DNA of 64,000 nucleotides from Lolium rigidum (lineage: Eukaryota > Streptophyta > Magnoliopsida > Poales > Poaceae): NCBI RefSeq assembly GCF_022539505.1, contig NC_061514.1, positions 248,856,124 to 248,920,123 of the forward strand, in the 5' to 3' direction. Positions 52,466 through 64,000 of this stretch are shown here, one piece after another; the stretch's first letter is position 1; each line of letters opens with the position of its first letter. The position numbers and the translations under genes were made by a program. A model generated the notes under the pieces. The model was not told the origin of the DNA. It saw nothing but the letters and a program-made list of their open reading frames with translations, and did not search any database.

Positions 52466-53401
52466 TCTTGGTATCAGATTTCCAGTTTTCCTCGGTAAGC
52501 CATCCACAATCCACCCCATAGTTGAGTTGTGAGTGTTTTCCTATCCAGAAAAAGCCAAAAATATTAGGGTTAGGGTTTGCCATAGCCTTAGATTGCACTA
52601 ATTTCGAGTTTTAGCTGTTTTTCGTAGTTGTTTTTGCGTATCTTTTCCTTGCATCTAGTATTGTTAGGGTTTGAGTCTCTATTATTATCTAGTTTCAGTT
52701 TTGTTACTCCGAGTCCACATAGCGTACAGTGTGCTTATTCCCAACCATAGACACAGCCTATAGATATAAAGTGACTAGGAACTTCCCCAGAAGAGACTAG
52801 TTTTACCGCTCGACAGGCTGCTCATTAGGGTTTTGGTGCTTTGCATATCTTGTTGGCCGTGTTATCAAGGAGTTGTGTCATAAAATCAAAAAAAAAGAGA
52901 AAATTGAAAAGAAGCAAAAAGAGCTACATAGCTGCGTGTGTTCTACAAAGAGAAAATACAAAAAGAAAAGTGAAGTGCTAGTCGAATCAAGTGAAGGCCT
53001 AAGTTTACTTTACTTCACCCGTAGTTGAGCAATCTTGTGCCTGTCTCGTTGAGCTTTGCTAGCGTCTCTCTAGTGCATTGCAACCCTTCCTACATATAGT
53101 TACATTGCCCCATTATATCGCCTTGTGTGAGTATCATTGGTTGTCTATGATCAGCACTAGAGCTTGTTATTGGTGCAAATAGGTAGCCTACCTACAGCCC
53201 TACATATATCCTGCTTTGCCGTGTGATTTGTTCTTATACCCTTGATATTCGCTTCGCTACATCCATGCACTAGTTGTTACTACAAGTGGTAAGCAACACT
53301 AATTCACTTTGGAGCGGTAAGATTTCCTTTTCTTATCAGTTTTGAGTGAGTTGTGAGAGTACCACCATATATTTTTGATTTAGTGCACTAATCTACTAAC
53401 G
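52466..53401. other. PBS and untranslated leader of CRM-like element
   Basis: PBS TGGTATCAGA follows the LTR by about three bases. The rest is an untranslated leader of about 920 bases with an A-rich stretch at 52885-52975 and no convincing ORF. Confidence 0.65.
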
Positions 53402-55050
53402 ATGTCTGCTAGTGATCATAAACTTGTTAACCAGGAAAACAAGAGTGCTGCAGATATCATCACATGGAGGGAGTATGAAGCTCTTCGTAATGAGATGCGA
53501 CGTGAATTCCGCGCTCAGGACGATGTGCTTAATGGGAAGGTTGAAGAGATCACCCAAAAGCTGGATGCTACTCATGTGACCGTCACTACAATGCAAGATC
53601 AAATGACGGATGTACAGTGCAGTCTTGCTGATTTGCGCTTAGTTGTTGAGAATTTGACTGCGCAACAACAACAAGAAGATGACGAAGATCCTGAGCTTCA
53701 AGATGACGCACACAATGCTCGTGGTGCGCCACGTGGTAATCATCCTCGCGGTTGGGCTCCACTTGGCCGCAATGGTCGTGGACAAGATGAGGAAGATGGA
53801 TTGGGTAAGCCCAAGTTTTCTATACCCAAGTTTGAAGGAGGAGCTGATGTTGAAGAATACCTCATTTGGGAGCTCAAGATTGAGAAGTTATGGAGCTTAC
53901 ATCCACATTATACTGAAGATCGGAAGATCAAGCTTGCTTCTTCCGAATTTGATGGCTATGCTTTGCGTTGGTGGGATGCTTTTGTTCGTAATAGCGAAGA
54001 GGATGGTGAGCAACCTATACACACATGGCGTGCTATGAAGGTGGCGATGACTTCTCGCTTTGTGCCTACAAATTACTTGCGGAATATATTTGATAAGTTG
54101 ACTCTTTTGAGGCAAGGTGTGAAGACTGTGGATGAATACTACATGGAGATGGAGATGCTTATGCAACGTGGCCGTGTCCGTGAGTCTCTCGAGATGACAA
54201 TGCAGCGTTTCCTCAACGGTTTGAAGTATGATATAAAGGGCGTTGTTCGTCATTACAGTTACACCGATATGAACCAATTGTTACATCATGCAAGAGAAGC
54301 TGAATCACAGTTGGCTGACGAAGCAAAGGTCAAAGGTCGAGCTACAGGAGCTGGGCGTTTTACACCCCTCGCGGCACCATCTACGGCGCCGGCGCCTTCG
54401 ACGCGCTCCGCACCTTACTCTACTCCGCCTAGCAAGCCGGTCTCAAATGTGTCTAACACAAAGAAATCCGAATCTGCTGCAAGTACGAGTGGCTCTAATG
54501 TGTCTACTGCGCGTAACCGTGATATGCTTTGTCATACATGTGGTGGCAAGAGTCACTTCAAGAGAGATTGTCCTAACCGCAAAATCATGATTATCAATGA
54601 GGACAATGAGTACGAGACTGGAGATGATGTTGATCCTAATGCTCCAGAAGATGATGACTATGACACTGATGGTGAAGATGCATATACGTCTGATGCTCGC
54701 ACCATTGTTGTGTCGCAGCATGCTCTTAATGTGTTGCCTAGTGCATCTACTCAGCGCTGCAATTTGTTCCAAACAAAGGCTTTAGTTGGTCCTGACAAGG
54801 CTTGCAAGGTCATTATTTATGGCGGGAGTTGCCGCAATTTAGCAAGCAAGGAGTTGTGTACCAAGCTGAAGTTGAAGTATCTACCGCACCCGCATCCATA
54901 CTATATTCAGTGGTTGAGCGACAATGGTGAGATGAAGGTAAACCACATGGTGCGTGTTGAATTTGCTATTGGACCGTATAAGGATTGCATTGATTTTGAT
55001 GTCGTTTCCTATGACGGTGTGTCACCTACTATTGGGTCGGCCTTGGCTCT
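53402..55050 (+). CDS. Gag and protease start of CRM-like element (protease Asp lost)
   Basis: This 550-residue frame starts MSASDHKLVNQENK. It has a coiled-coil-like N-terminus; the retrotransposon Gag core at about residues 140-300 (KFEGGADVEEYLIWELKIEKLW ... FLNGLKYDIKGVVRHY); a Ser/Pro/Thr-rich linker; a zinc knuckle C-x2-C-x4-H-x4-C at about residues 378-391 (CHTCGGKSHFKRDC); an acidic stretch; and the start of the retropepsin. The protease motif should read DGGSCRN but reads YGGSCRN (Tyr at residue 473, codon 54818-54820), so the catalytic aspartate is lost. An extra T near 55007 shifts the frame; the proper frame continues as VCHLLLGRPWLYDRSVQHNGRAN. ATG 53402 follows the untranslated leader directly. 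Gag forms the particle; protease would process it. Confidence 0.85.
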
Positions 55051-58000
55051 ATGACCGTTCTGTGCAACACAATGGCCGTGCCAATACATATCACTTGGAG
55101 TTCAAGGGCAATAAAATTAACTTACAGCCTATGACACCACAGCAAATTGTCAATGAGTCTCGTCAGAAAGTTGAAGTCAACTTGGAGGATGCTTCTTTAG
55201 ATAGGCGAGAGAATTGTAATGTTGCGAGTGATATAACGAAAAGTAAGAGAGTGAATTCCTTAGTCTCATTAGCCACCAAAGACGACATGAGAATTTAGTG
55301 AGGATCCTACAGCCATGCCTCTTGTGCTCTTGTACAGGGGTACAGTTTTGGTTTCTAACGACATGACCCCTCTTCCTCTTGGTGTTTCTAATGTTTTGCA
55401 TGAATTTGGCGACGTGTTTCCGGATGAGGTACCCGCAGGACTTCCACCATTGCGAGGTATTGAGCATCAAATCGACTTGATTCCCGGAGCTTCGCTACCC
55501 AATCGGGCACCATATAGAACGAACCCCGAAGAGACGAAGGAGATACGAAGCAAGTACAAGCGCTACTCGACAAAGGTTATATCTCGCATAAGCCTTAGTC
55601 CTTGTGCTGTTCCTGTTATTCTAGTTCCTAAGAAAGATGGTACATGGCGTATGTGCGTAGATTGTAGAGCTATAAACAATATCACTATTCGATATCGTCA
55701 TCCTATTCCCCGTTTAGAGGATATGCTAGATGAATTGAGTGGTGCTGCTGTGTTCTCTAAAATTGATTTGCGTAGTGGTTATCATCAAATTAGGATGAAA
55801 GAAGGGGATGAGTGGAAAATAGCCTTTAAAACAAAATTTGGTTTATATGAGTGGTTAGTAATGCCTTTTGGTTTGACTAATGCACCTAGTACTTTCATGA
55901 GACTGATGAACCATGTTTTGCGAGAATTTATTGGCAAGTTTGTGGTTGTGTACTTTGATGATATATTAATCTACAGCCGCAATGAATCTGATCATACTAT
56001 ACATATTCGACATGTTTTGCAAGTGTTGCGTGATAATAAACTCTATGGTAATCTTGAGAAATGCACATTTTGCAAAGATAAGGTCATATTTCTGGGTTAT
56101 GTTGTCTCTAAGCATGGAGTAGAAGTAGATGTGTCTAAAATTGAAGCTATTCAAAATTGGCCTACTCCCATGGATGTGAGTCAAGTTAGAAGTTTTCATG
56201 GTCTAGCTGGGGTTATAGAAGATTTGTGCCCAACTTTAGTACTATTGCTGCACCTTTGAATGATTTGACTAAAAAGGGTGTTGTTTTTGAGTGGGGCGCA
56301 GCCCAAGATCATGCTTTTGATGAACTTAAGAGATTGTTAACTTCTGCACCGTTGCTTGCACTTCCCGATTTCAATAAGCAATTTGAGATTGAATGTGATG
56401 CTAGTGGTATTGGAATTGGTGGTGTGTTGATGCAAGAGGGTCGCCCAATTGCATATTTTTCTAAGAAACTTTCTGGTGCTAAGTTGAACTATCCTATCTA
56501 TGATAAAGAATTGTATGCTTTAATTAGAGTTCTTGAGGTTTGGCAACATTACTTGTGGCCAAAAGAATTTATCATACATTCTGACCATGAAGATTTGAAA
56601 TATCTAAAAGCCCAATCTACTTTGCATAAGCGTCTAGCTAAGTGGGTTGAGTTCATTGAGTCTTTTCCATACATTATTAAGCATAAGAAGGGAAAAGATA
56701 ATATTGTTGCTGATGCTCTATCTAGGAAGAATATGCTATTAACTCAACTTGATGTTAAAGTTCCTGGGAAGTACTATGTGATTTGTATGCTACTGATCAT
56801 GATTTTGCTGAACCATATCGCTTATGTGCTCTTGGTAAAGCATGGGACAAATATCACATACATGATGGGTTCTTATTTAGAGCTAACAAACTATGTGTTC
56901 CAGAATCGTCTGTGCGTTCGCTCTTATTATAGGAATCACATGTTGGAGGTTTGATGGGTCACTTTGGGCGTGAGAAGACGCTACTCATGCTAGCTGACCA
57001 CTTTTATTGGCCAAAGATGAGGCGGGACGTGGACAGGTATGTAAAGAGATGCATTATTTGCAACAAGTCCAAGTCCAAGCTGAAGCCTCACGGTTTGTAT
57101 ACTCCTTTAGCGGCACCTACTACACCTTGGGAGGATATTAGTATGGATTTTTTTGTTGGGTTTGCCGCGTACTAAGAGAGGCCATGATTCTATATTTGTG
57201 GTAGTGGACAGATTTTTTAAGATGTCACACTTTATTGCCTGCCACAAAAGCGACGATGCGTCGCATATTGCTAACCTGTTTTTCAGGGAGGTTGTACGAC
57301 TACATGGAGTCCCGAAGACTATTGTTTCTGATCGTGACGTGAAGTTTATGAGCTACTTCTGAAAGACGCTGTGAAGAAAGCTGGGGACGAAGCTACTTTT
57401 TAGTACTACTTGTCATCCCCAAACTGATGGCCAAACTGAAGTGGTGAATAGAACATTGTCACAACTGTTGAGATCCATGATCAAGAAGAACCTGAAGGAG
57501 TGGGAAGAGTGTTTGCCGCATGTGGAGTTTGCTTACAACAGGGCGGTACATTCTACCACGGAGCTGTGTCCTTTTGAGGTGGTGTATGGTTTCAAACCCA
57601 TTACTCCACTTGACTTGTTGCCTTTGCCCATACATGAGAGAGTTAATATGGAGGCATCCAAGAGGGAAGATTTTGTGCGTAAGATCCATGTGAAGACTAA
57701 AGAGTTGATAGAGAAGAAAGGCAAGAGCAATGCTACAAGGATGAACAAGAAGCGCAAGGAGATGTTGTTCAAGCCTGGTGATATGGTCTGGGTACATTTT
57801 CGCAAGGATAGGTTCCCGAAGCTAAGGAGGTCCAAGTTGCTTCCTCGTGGTGCTGGTCCTTACAAAGTGCTTGCCAAGATCAACGATAATGCATACTCGA
57901 TAGATCTTCCAATTGATGAGTTTGGTGTCAGTAATTCTTTCAATGTTGCTGATTTGACACCATATGACGGAAAATACCTTGGAGCGTCGAGGTCGACGCC

Positions 58001-58396
58001 TTTTGAAGGGTGGGGGGAGATGATGAGGACATCCCTACCTCACTACTACCTCCGTCATTGCAAGTTGAAGATGAACCTGTTGTGAAGCTCAAGTCCGATG
58101 AAGTTCGGATTGGACCAATTACAAGGGCTCGTGCGAAGATAATTAAACAACAGGTGAACTTGTTTCTAAACGATACTTTGATTGATGAGAACTTTATACT
58201 GCCTAAGTCCTGTTACTTATGTATCATCAGGTATCAAGAGGAGACGAGCATCGCACGAGGAGTAGATGAGCAGCTGGACGTGAAGACGGACGTCAAGATG
58301 GACGTGAAGCTGGACATGGAGCTGGACATGAAGATATCTCATGGACGCGCGAGGGAGGAGCGGGAGGCATGCGCGAGAGGAGAAGTTGACGTCTAG
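55051..58396 (+). pseudogene. Pol of CRM-like element: RT, RNase H, integrase, tail in 3' LTR
   Basis: Reverse transcriptase: 55400-56200, with the VVYFDDILIYS catalytic motif intact. RNase H: 56250-56720 ([23 protein letters not shown]). Integrase: HHCC finger at 56955-57070 (GHFGREKTLLMLADHFYW, RCIICNKSK), DDE core at 57140-57600 (MDF, SDRDVKF, TDGQTEVVNRTL), and C-terminal domain ending FNVADLTPYDG at about 57970. The frame then crosses the PPT and runs 120 residues into the LTR (DEDIPTSLLPPSLQVEDEP, GPITRARAK, MDVKLDMELDMK) to the stop at 58396. Breaks occur at 55546 (CAG to CG), about 56210, 56765, 56928 (CTG to TCG), 57140, 57360 (TGG to TGA), 57372 (TGG to TGA) and 58012. It is defective as read. 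The enzyme would copy RNA to DNA and integrate it. Confidence 0.85.
58006..58020 (+). promoter_or_regulatory. Polypurine tract of CRM-like element
   Basis: GAAGGGTGGGGGGAGA directly abuts the 3' LTR start TGATGAGG; it would prime plus-strand synthesis. It also lies inside the coding frame. Confidence 0.8.
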
Positions 58397-59089
58397 GCCG
58401 GTCCAGCGCCCGGTCAGACCGGCCGCCAGACCGGCGCGCCCGGTCCCTGGCCCGGTTCAACCGGGCGGCACGCCGGATTCATCCCGGCGCCAACCGGGCG
58501 TCGTACTGGGGCAAACCGGAAGAACTTCTGCGACACTTCCGGTTGCCGCCCGGTCCAGGGCCCGGTCTAGACCGGCCAACCCGGTCCCATACCCAGCCAA
58601 CCGGATTCCAGACCGGACTAGTCCGAGTCTGTCTCGACTAGATCTATTCTGGGTCGGTTTTACTTGTATCTTTTCGACCAGAACTTGTCCCGGACGCCTA
58701 TATAAGTGCCTTGGACGACCCCCTAGCTGCTTTAGACCATGTTTAAGATAAACCCTAGTTCTTAGTTGTTTGCTCTACAAAACTATTGAATTCCCTACAC
58801 CATATTGCTTGATATTGTGTAGATCGTGATAATGTGATTTGCTGTTCCATTGGGAATTAGACGGTTGCAACTTACCGCTTCGTGGTCGGCGGCTACGTGC
58901 GCAAGTGTGTGGAGTTGCGAATATCTTGCAGGGTTGAGAGCTGTTGCATTGGCGACAGGGACCAATCGAGAGATCTCGTTGCGTCATACAAGTTATCTTC
59001 CACTACATCGTCGTGTTCCTCCGCTGCTATCACCCCGTGATCATCATCACCACCGTTGCTTACTGAGAAGATCGGGCCACCCCTTATCA
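58021..59089 (+). repeat. 3' LTR of CRM-like element
   Basis: Very close to the 5' LTR; ends CTTATCA before the target duplicate AGCTT. Confidence 0.92.
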
Positions 59090-60016
59090 AGCTTCCCCTT
59101 CTCCCAACACCCTATGGGGCTAGCACAACTCCAAGCTAGCCTCCATAGGAGCACTTCTTCCAAGATCCCACCATAGGAACCCAAACTCCAAGATCCACTA
59201 AGGACTAGATGATATTGGTGAAATCTCTCTTGGTAGAACTATAGATCGGGGTCTCCTCCACCACTCCTCAAAGTTTGGGCAAGATTGGTTGGGTAGGGAG
59301 GGAGATCCTCAAGGTTTTGAGCTCAGCAACAATGGAGGAGAGAGAGAGAGAAGAGTTGAAACGAGCTGGGGAAGAAGGGGTCCTTTTATAGGTCCCTCCA
59401 AATCCAAACGTTATGTGTTGTTCCCGCACGACCGGTACTACCGCTTGTGGAAGCGGTAGTACCGCTCTGGATTCGAAATTCGCTCACAGATCTGCCACAT
59501 GGGCTTGAATCGGTACTACCGCTGAGGTACCGGCAGGGCCTCTACGAGGCCCGGACTCCCTCCCGATACCAGAGCGGTACCAGGGCGGTAGTTTCGTATT
59601 TCGTGTTTACGGTACCAAAGCGGTACCTTGACATAACTACCGCTCGGGAGCGGTACTTCCGATCGAGGTACCGTTGAGGTACCGTAACACGTACTGTGAG
59701 CGTTTCTTAGTGCAAAGTCCAGAGCGGTACCACTGACTGGTACCAATAGGGTAGCAGTACTACCGCTCTCGGTACCGGTAGTACCGGTCATGCAGAAACT
59801 ACTTTTTCCTCTTTCCCTCTCCAACCACATCACCTCGCGACAAACATACAAAACCAGCAAACCTATAAGCTACGCTTGAGTCTTCCGATCCTGATGCATT
59901 CATCGAGGGCACCGTGCACCTGCAAATCTATCAAAAACAAACTATGCACACGGTGAAATTCATTCTAGTGTTGTTATCAAACACACAAAACACGAGGTAT
60001 ATATTTTGCTCTTTCA
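59090..60016 (-). repeat. Remainder of the LTR interrupted by the CRM-like element
   Basis: Continues the LTR seen at 51178-51385. It contains a GGTACC/GGTAGTACC palindrome-rich block (59428-59785) and a GA microsatellite (59338-59355). On the minus strand the LTR begins TGAAAGAGC at 60016 next to a polypurine tract, so the internal region of that retroelement lies to the right. Confidence 0.5.
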
Positions 60017-60032
60017 GTCTCCTCCTTTTTGG
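60017..60032 (-). promoter_or_regulatory. Polypurine tract of the interrupted retroelement
   Basis: On the minus strand CCAAAAAGGAGGAGAC directly precedes the LTR start TGAAAGAGC. Further AGGGGGAG motifs lie at about 60110 and 60183. Confidence 0.5.
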
Positions 60033-63000
60033 TGTTTGATGACACCACAAGAATTTGCAATATAACACAAGATATTATGATAAGATTATAGATTTGCAAA
60101 AACTAGACGGAGCTCCCCCTAGATGTGTACATAGTTAGAATATGCATTTGAATACAAATACACACATCCTAGAGATATAACTCCCCCTAGATTGTACAAA
60201 CCAAGCACATATGCAACAAGGATATTTGACATGTCTGTATAGCAGATGCACAATATGGAGGCAACAATGTCGATACATGGAGTTTGAGTGAATGAGTCAT
60301 ACCTTTTCCTTGAGAAAACCCAAATTTCTAAAAATTATGCCCATTTGAGATGTATCAATCACCAAAGAATAGCCAAAAGGAGAAAGCGGGAAATGGTGCT
60401 TTGCAGCAAAAACTCTTGGCAAATCGAATAAAACTTAGAATGATTGAGTGATGATAGTACACATAATAATCACTTTGTTGAGAGCTTCATAGACTTACTC
60501 GGCAGACATGTGGTGAAGATGAGCAGACAGTGATGGCCTAATCGCGGTGGAATTGTAGTTGGCGTTTTTGCCATTCATCAGTGAGCAGTTGACTGAACGT
60601 AGTGCACACTTGTAGCAAGAGTTGTCTCTCTTGCAATCATACACTAGTGCACGCTTGGTGTAGTATGCAAGTGCCATATTTAGTAGTAGTACATTTCATT
60701 TATACCTCATTAATGAAGAACTATAGTTTATCTTTCACCATAATAAATGAGTTGTACTATGGACCATGTTGCATTCTTTATTTTTGTGGTCAACTTTCTC
60801 TCTTTGCTAAAATTTCACATACTACTAAGTATGACTAGGAGGCGTTGGCACAGCGGCACGCTGTGCCCGTGCGTAACATCTGAACAGGGATGGCAGAGTG
60901 ATCTTTCTACGAAGTTTGGAGCCAACGTGGTCAGATAATATGGGGGCTATGACGATGCAGTTGAATCATTAGCATACGTATGCACAATACATTACATGGT
61001 GGAGGCCAAGCGGATAACTTAAATGAGGCCTTCACGTCTGCTGCTGTAGGAGGACATGTATAAACATGAAAGGCCGAAAATAATGCAAAAGGTAAATAAC
61101 ATTTATTCTCATAATCAATTCAAAGCACGGGTTGTATACAGTTTAACAGGCATAACCTGAAAATTATATACATGCTCATAACCTGTAGTTATATCTCTTG
61201 TTGGAAGCACCCCGTAACAGCGTAAAACATGCCCTATGTTAGTCACCTGAAGTGCATCTTGTATGGTTTATGTGGTTGTAGTTTGGAAGGGCTCTAAGGC
61301 TAGCATTCTTTAAAAGTAAGCTAAGCTAGGTACTGCTCAAAGACCATTCCGGTGTTGTGCATGACCACGCCACGCCAGTCACCAACTGAACTTTAAACAA
61401 ACGAACACACATGTCTGAAACTATTGCACTATAACACTGAACTCTACTTCCGTTTCGTAACTATACTAAAGCCTCTCTTTGGTTGCCTGATGAAAAATGA
61501 ACAACTATCACAGTAGAACACTCTGAATTCTATTTCAAGTATGCTCATTTACTAAAGATTCTCTTTGGCAGCCTGATGAATAAATGTACACCAAAAAGTT
61601 AAGAGATAAAACAAACTACACAACGAATGCTGGATCATCACTAATCGAAATGGTAAATAGCAATATAATACAGGAAATAGAGAGGACAACCTTAAGATGG
61701 TCTTCAACACATTGACTAAAAAAACTACAAAAAACAGAGAAATCTAAGGGTATGCAGTAGCTAGTCTAGAGTAATGGGCACTACTTTGAGCTTCTATCAT
61801 AGACAGGGAAACCACAGTGTGAGAACCTATGATATTTTCTTGACGGTATACACTGGTATTGATGAGTAAGCTGAAGGCTGAAACCAAATCAATAATGGTG
61901 TGTTACAGTGGTTATATCTAGTTAAGCTAGACCTAGAACATAGTATATTTGCGTGTACATAGTCCCAAAGTGTAGTTGTATCACATCCTAGAGCTTAACT
62001 TTCTGCTATTCTCCTAGTTTTTTTTGTAGCAAAGTTTGGTTTCTATAATCAATAAATCGGAAGCACGACCTACTCGTACAAAAGCAGCATGTTGACCCAC
62101 ATCCAAACACCGTGGACAATTTGCAGCAGCCATGTGAGAAGTTGTGAAAGGAGTAGCACATACAGAAACCAAAAACAAAGAGGAGTCAGTACACATCTAA
62201 TATCAATAAAACAGGTACAACAAAAGTACAAAATGCACAAACTGTGAAACAAGATCAACTGGTACAGCAGCATCGAGCACAGTAGGAGCATCAGAAAGAG
62301 TGGATCAGGAACCTCAGAACCATATGCAGCAGGCGAAGATAACCCTCCCGAAATGGATGAACTACCTAGGTTGATTGATATACAATCTAAGTGTAGCAGC
62401 TGACTATTTCAGATAATGGCTTTCCAAAATGAGAAAACCCAATTGGAGAGTAACCCTCATCGAACTTTCAATAAAATACAAAAACATGAATGGATAAGCT
62501 CATAAAAGAACAAATTATATAAAAAAGATTAGCTTAGATCATCTCTGGCAAGAAGTTATAAAATCATCAATAGAATGCCAAGCCAAACATTATAAAATAA
62601 TATTTCCGTGCCAAAGAAGGACAAATATTTTCAGTAGTCCTCGGAGTGGAGGAACCTGTGTCATAATAAAAGACTCTTTCAACAATATATAATTTCAAGT
62701 TACTTGTGAACAAATTAGGCATAACGCAAAAACGGATTTCAGTTAGAGTCTTCAAATTTCATATCAGTAGTGCTGCCACGAACAAATATAATGCAAAGTG
62801 TGAGTTTATATTACATTAGTATCTTCATTAAAGTTAGATGGTGGCTTATTAGCAACATCTCATTGACGTGACTAATTTTTTTGATTCTTGATCAGCATCC
62901 ACAGGCATGTTGCGAACCTCTACTTTGTACCTGATTAAAATATGTACAGAATAAAGCAGCATATTAAGAAAAGAAAAAAAAGGATAATAATACACTCTAG

Positions 63001-63480
63001 TGTGGAAATATGCATCTTTGGTGGTTCTTTGGCTAGATGCTACCTAGCATGGGGAGTTTTTTTCAGATATTGGAGCTAACATAAATATAACTGCGAACTG
63101 CGAAAAATGAAACAACACGACGTAGTGCTTCTGCAATCTGAAACAGAATACGCACCAGGATATTATTAGTTATCAACTGCCTGTAAGCAAAATAGGCACT
63201 GCGATATTAGTTATCAACTGTCTGTGGTAAGATAACGATGCACCAATGGCAGATTCAGTGTTAACTGAAAATATGGGAAGTTGCAAATGAAGCAGCCACT
63301 ATGTATCCATAGTACTCCCTAACCACAAAGCATGGACCACATATACCATCAATGCATGTGTATCTGGTTGGTTATACAAAGCCTATAGAATCCCCTGAGC
63401 TCGATTTGATTGGTGGATTCTAAGATAGAAGAGAGTCCATATTTCTTAAAAATCCATTTCTTTGATTTGTAGTGCTACAA
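60033..63480. other. AT-rich region without recognised genes
   Basis: The first few hundred bases are probably the 3' internal region of the minus-oriented retroelement. From about 60850 on I see no coding, LTR or terminal-repeat signal. Small ORFs are short and unsupported. Confidence 0.4.
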
Positions 63481-64000
63481 TTGGTGGTTACTCGTATGAG
63501 ACTAAAAGAGTAAACCGCACTGGCGGTCCTAATTCTTTTTCCGTCCCTTCACTTTAGTCCCTATTCTTTAAAATTGAACGCCTAGGTCCTAAATCTTTCG
63601 TAAATGATTCATAGGAGGTCCTAAATCGGTCTGACCAACGTTGACCTATCTGTGTGGCGTTTGACCACTGCCACGTCGACAGTGGAGCCCTGGAAGAGTA
63701 CCGGCTGGACTAGCATTTTTGCAAAAATGCCCACTATTTTGTATTTCTTTCAAAGCACGGTCCCTTTCCGTCCCCACTTCAGATCTTTGACGCGCGCCAA
63801 ACAAGGGCCCGTGCGACCTGCGTCGATGGCCAGATGCGTACGTGCGTGAACTATGGCGGCGGCCTGGTGCAGGTGGCAGCAGTCGGGGCCGGGCAACGGG
63901 GCAAGTGCTAGGGCCGCCAACGGCCAGGGCCATCGCGGCCAGAGGTGGTCTCCTGCGAGCTGCGGATGTGGCAGCGTGAGCTTTGGCGGCGGCCAGGATG
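63481..64000. other. Unassigned repeat-like then GC-rich segment at window end
   Basis: 63500-63760 has GGTCCTA-type repeats (GGTCCTAATTC, AGTCCCTATTC, AGGTCCTAAATC), reminiscent of the subterminal parts of DNA transposons. 63780-64000 is GC-rich and runs off the window. No gene can be supported. Confidence 0.35.

Larger units (their letters stand above)
51391..59089 (+). mobile_element. Complete Ty3/gypsy LTR retrotransposon with CRM-like traits
   Basis: LTRs are at 51391-52465 (1075 bp) and 58021-59089 (1069 bp), TGATGAGG ... CTTATCA, with target duplication AGCTT (51386-51390, 59090-59094). The PBS TGGTATCAGA (about 52470) matches initiator-Met tRNA. The PPT AAGGGTGGGGGGAGA ends at 58020. 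Domain order gag-PR-RT-RNase H-INT is that of Ty3/gypsy. There is no chromodomain; the polyprotein frame runs on into the 3' LTR (GPITRARAK motif), as in the CRM clade. Several frame breaks and two Trp-to-stop changes make this copy defective. Confidence 0.93.

Noticed and set aside
63646..63933. 95-aa minus-strand and 65-aa plus-strand ORFs at the window end
   Set aside because: GC-rich overlapping frames without recognisable motif, cut by the window edge.

Overview
This window is repeat-rich plant DNA, most likely from a Pooideae grass (Triticeae type). The evidence is nested LTR retrotransposons, a CACTA element with grass-type TNP2 genes, a FAR1-type Mutator-like element (MULE), a hAT fragment, and plant-style introns, TATA boxes and PBS sequences. 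I recognise no ordinary single-copy host gene. Almost everything is transposable-element sequence inserted into other transposable elements.

Layout. (1) 1-18401 is a non-autonomous Athila-like Gypsy element whose 5' LTR lies just upstream of the window. It is split by a 13.2 kb CACTA transposon (2122-15363, target duplication CTT). A second copy of the same retroelement at 34297-41198 supplies the empty site. The CACTA carries a TNP2 transposase, a second protein (En/Spm plant-transposase region plus Ulp1-like C-terminus), and a small protein with an RNase H1-type hybrid-binding domain and a C-terminal membrane segment. (2) 18402-26682 is a Tat-like Gypsy element in minus orientation, with gag and protease but no reverse transcriptase, plus plus-strand additional ORFs. 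It ends at a 100-N gap (26683-26782). (3) 26783 to about 44830 is a MULE with a minus-strand FAR1-type transposase, a B3-like gene fragment, and a tandemly duplicated DEDDy 3'-5' exonuclease gene with its own TATA box. Its transposase gene is split by the second Athila-like element (34297-41198, target duplication CTTAG). (4) 44832-47280 holds a (TA)n tract and an internally deleted hAT element. (5) 47281-51390 is mostly unassigned, with a degenerate LTR relic and one end of a CACTA of the same family. (6) 51391-59089 is a complete 7.7 kb Ty3/gypsy element with CRM-like traits (target duplication AGCTT), inserted in the LTR of another retroelement whose remainder runs to 60016. (7) 60017-64000 is AT-rich, then GC-rich, and unassigned.

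The most pervasive signal is that CTG and CAG trinucleotides are repeatedly replaced by forms containing CG (CTCG, TCG, CCG, CG; CGAG, CGA, CGG, CG). This is seen between duplicate copies and at points where conserved proteins break frame. I infer a base-calling imprint of CHG cytosine methylation, so many apparent frameshifts may not exist in the DNA.

The strongest biological leads are the three-gene CACTA with a hairpin leader block shared by its two large genes, a tandem array of hairpins with compensatory changes upstream of the small gene, and the MULE that carries an exonuclease gene.
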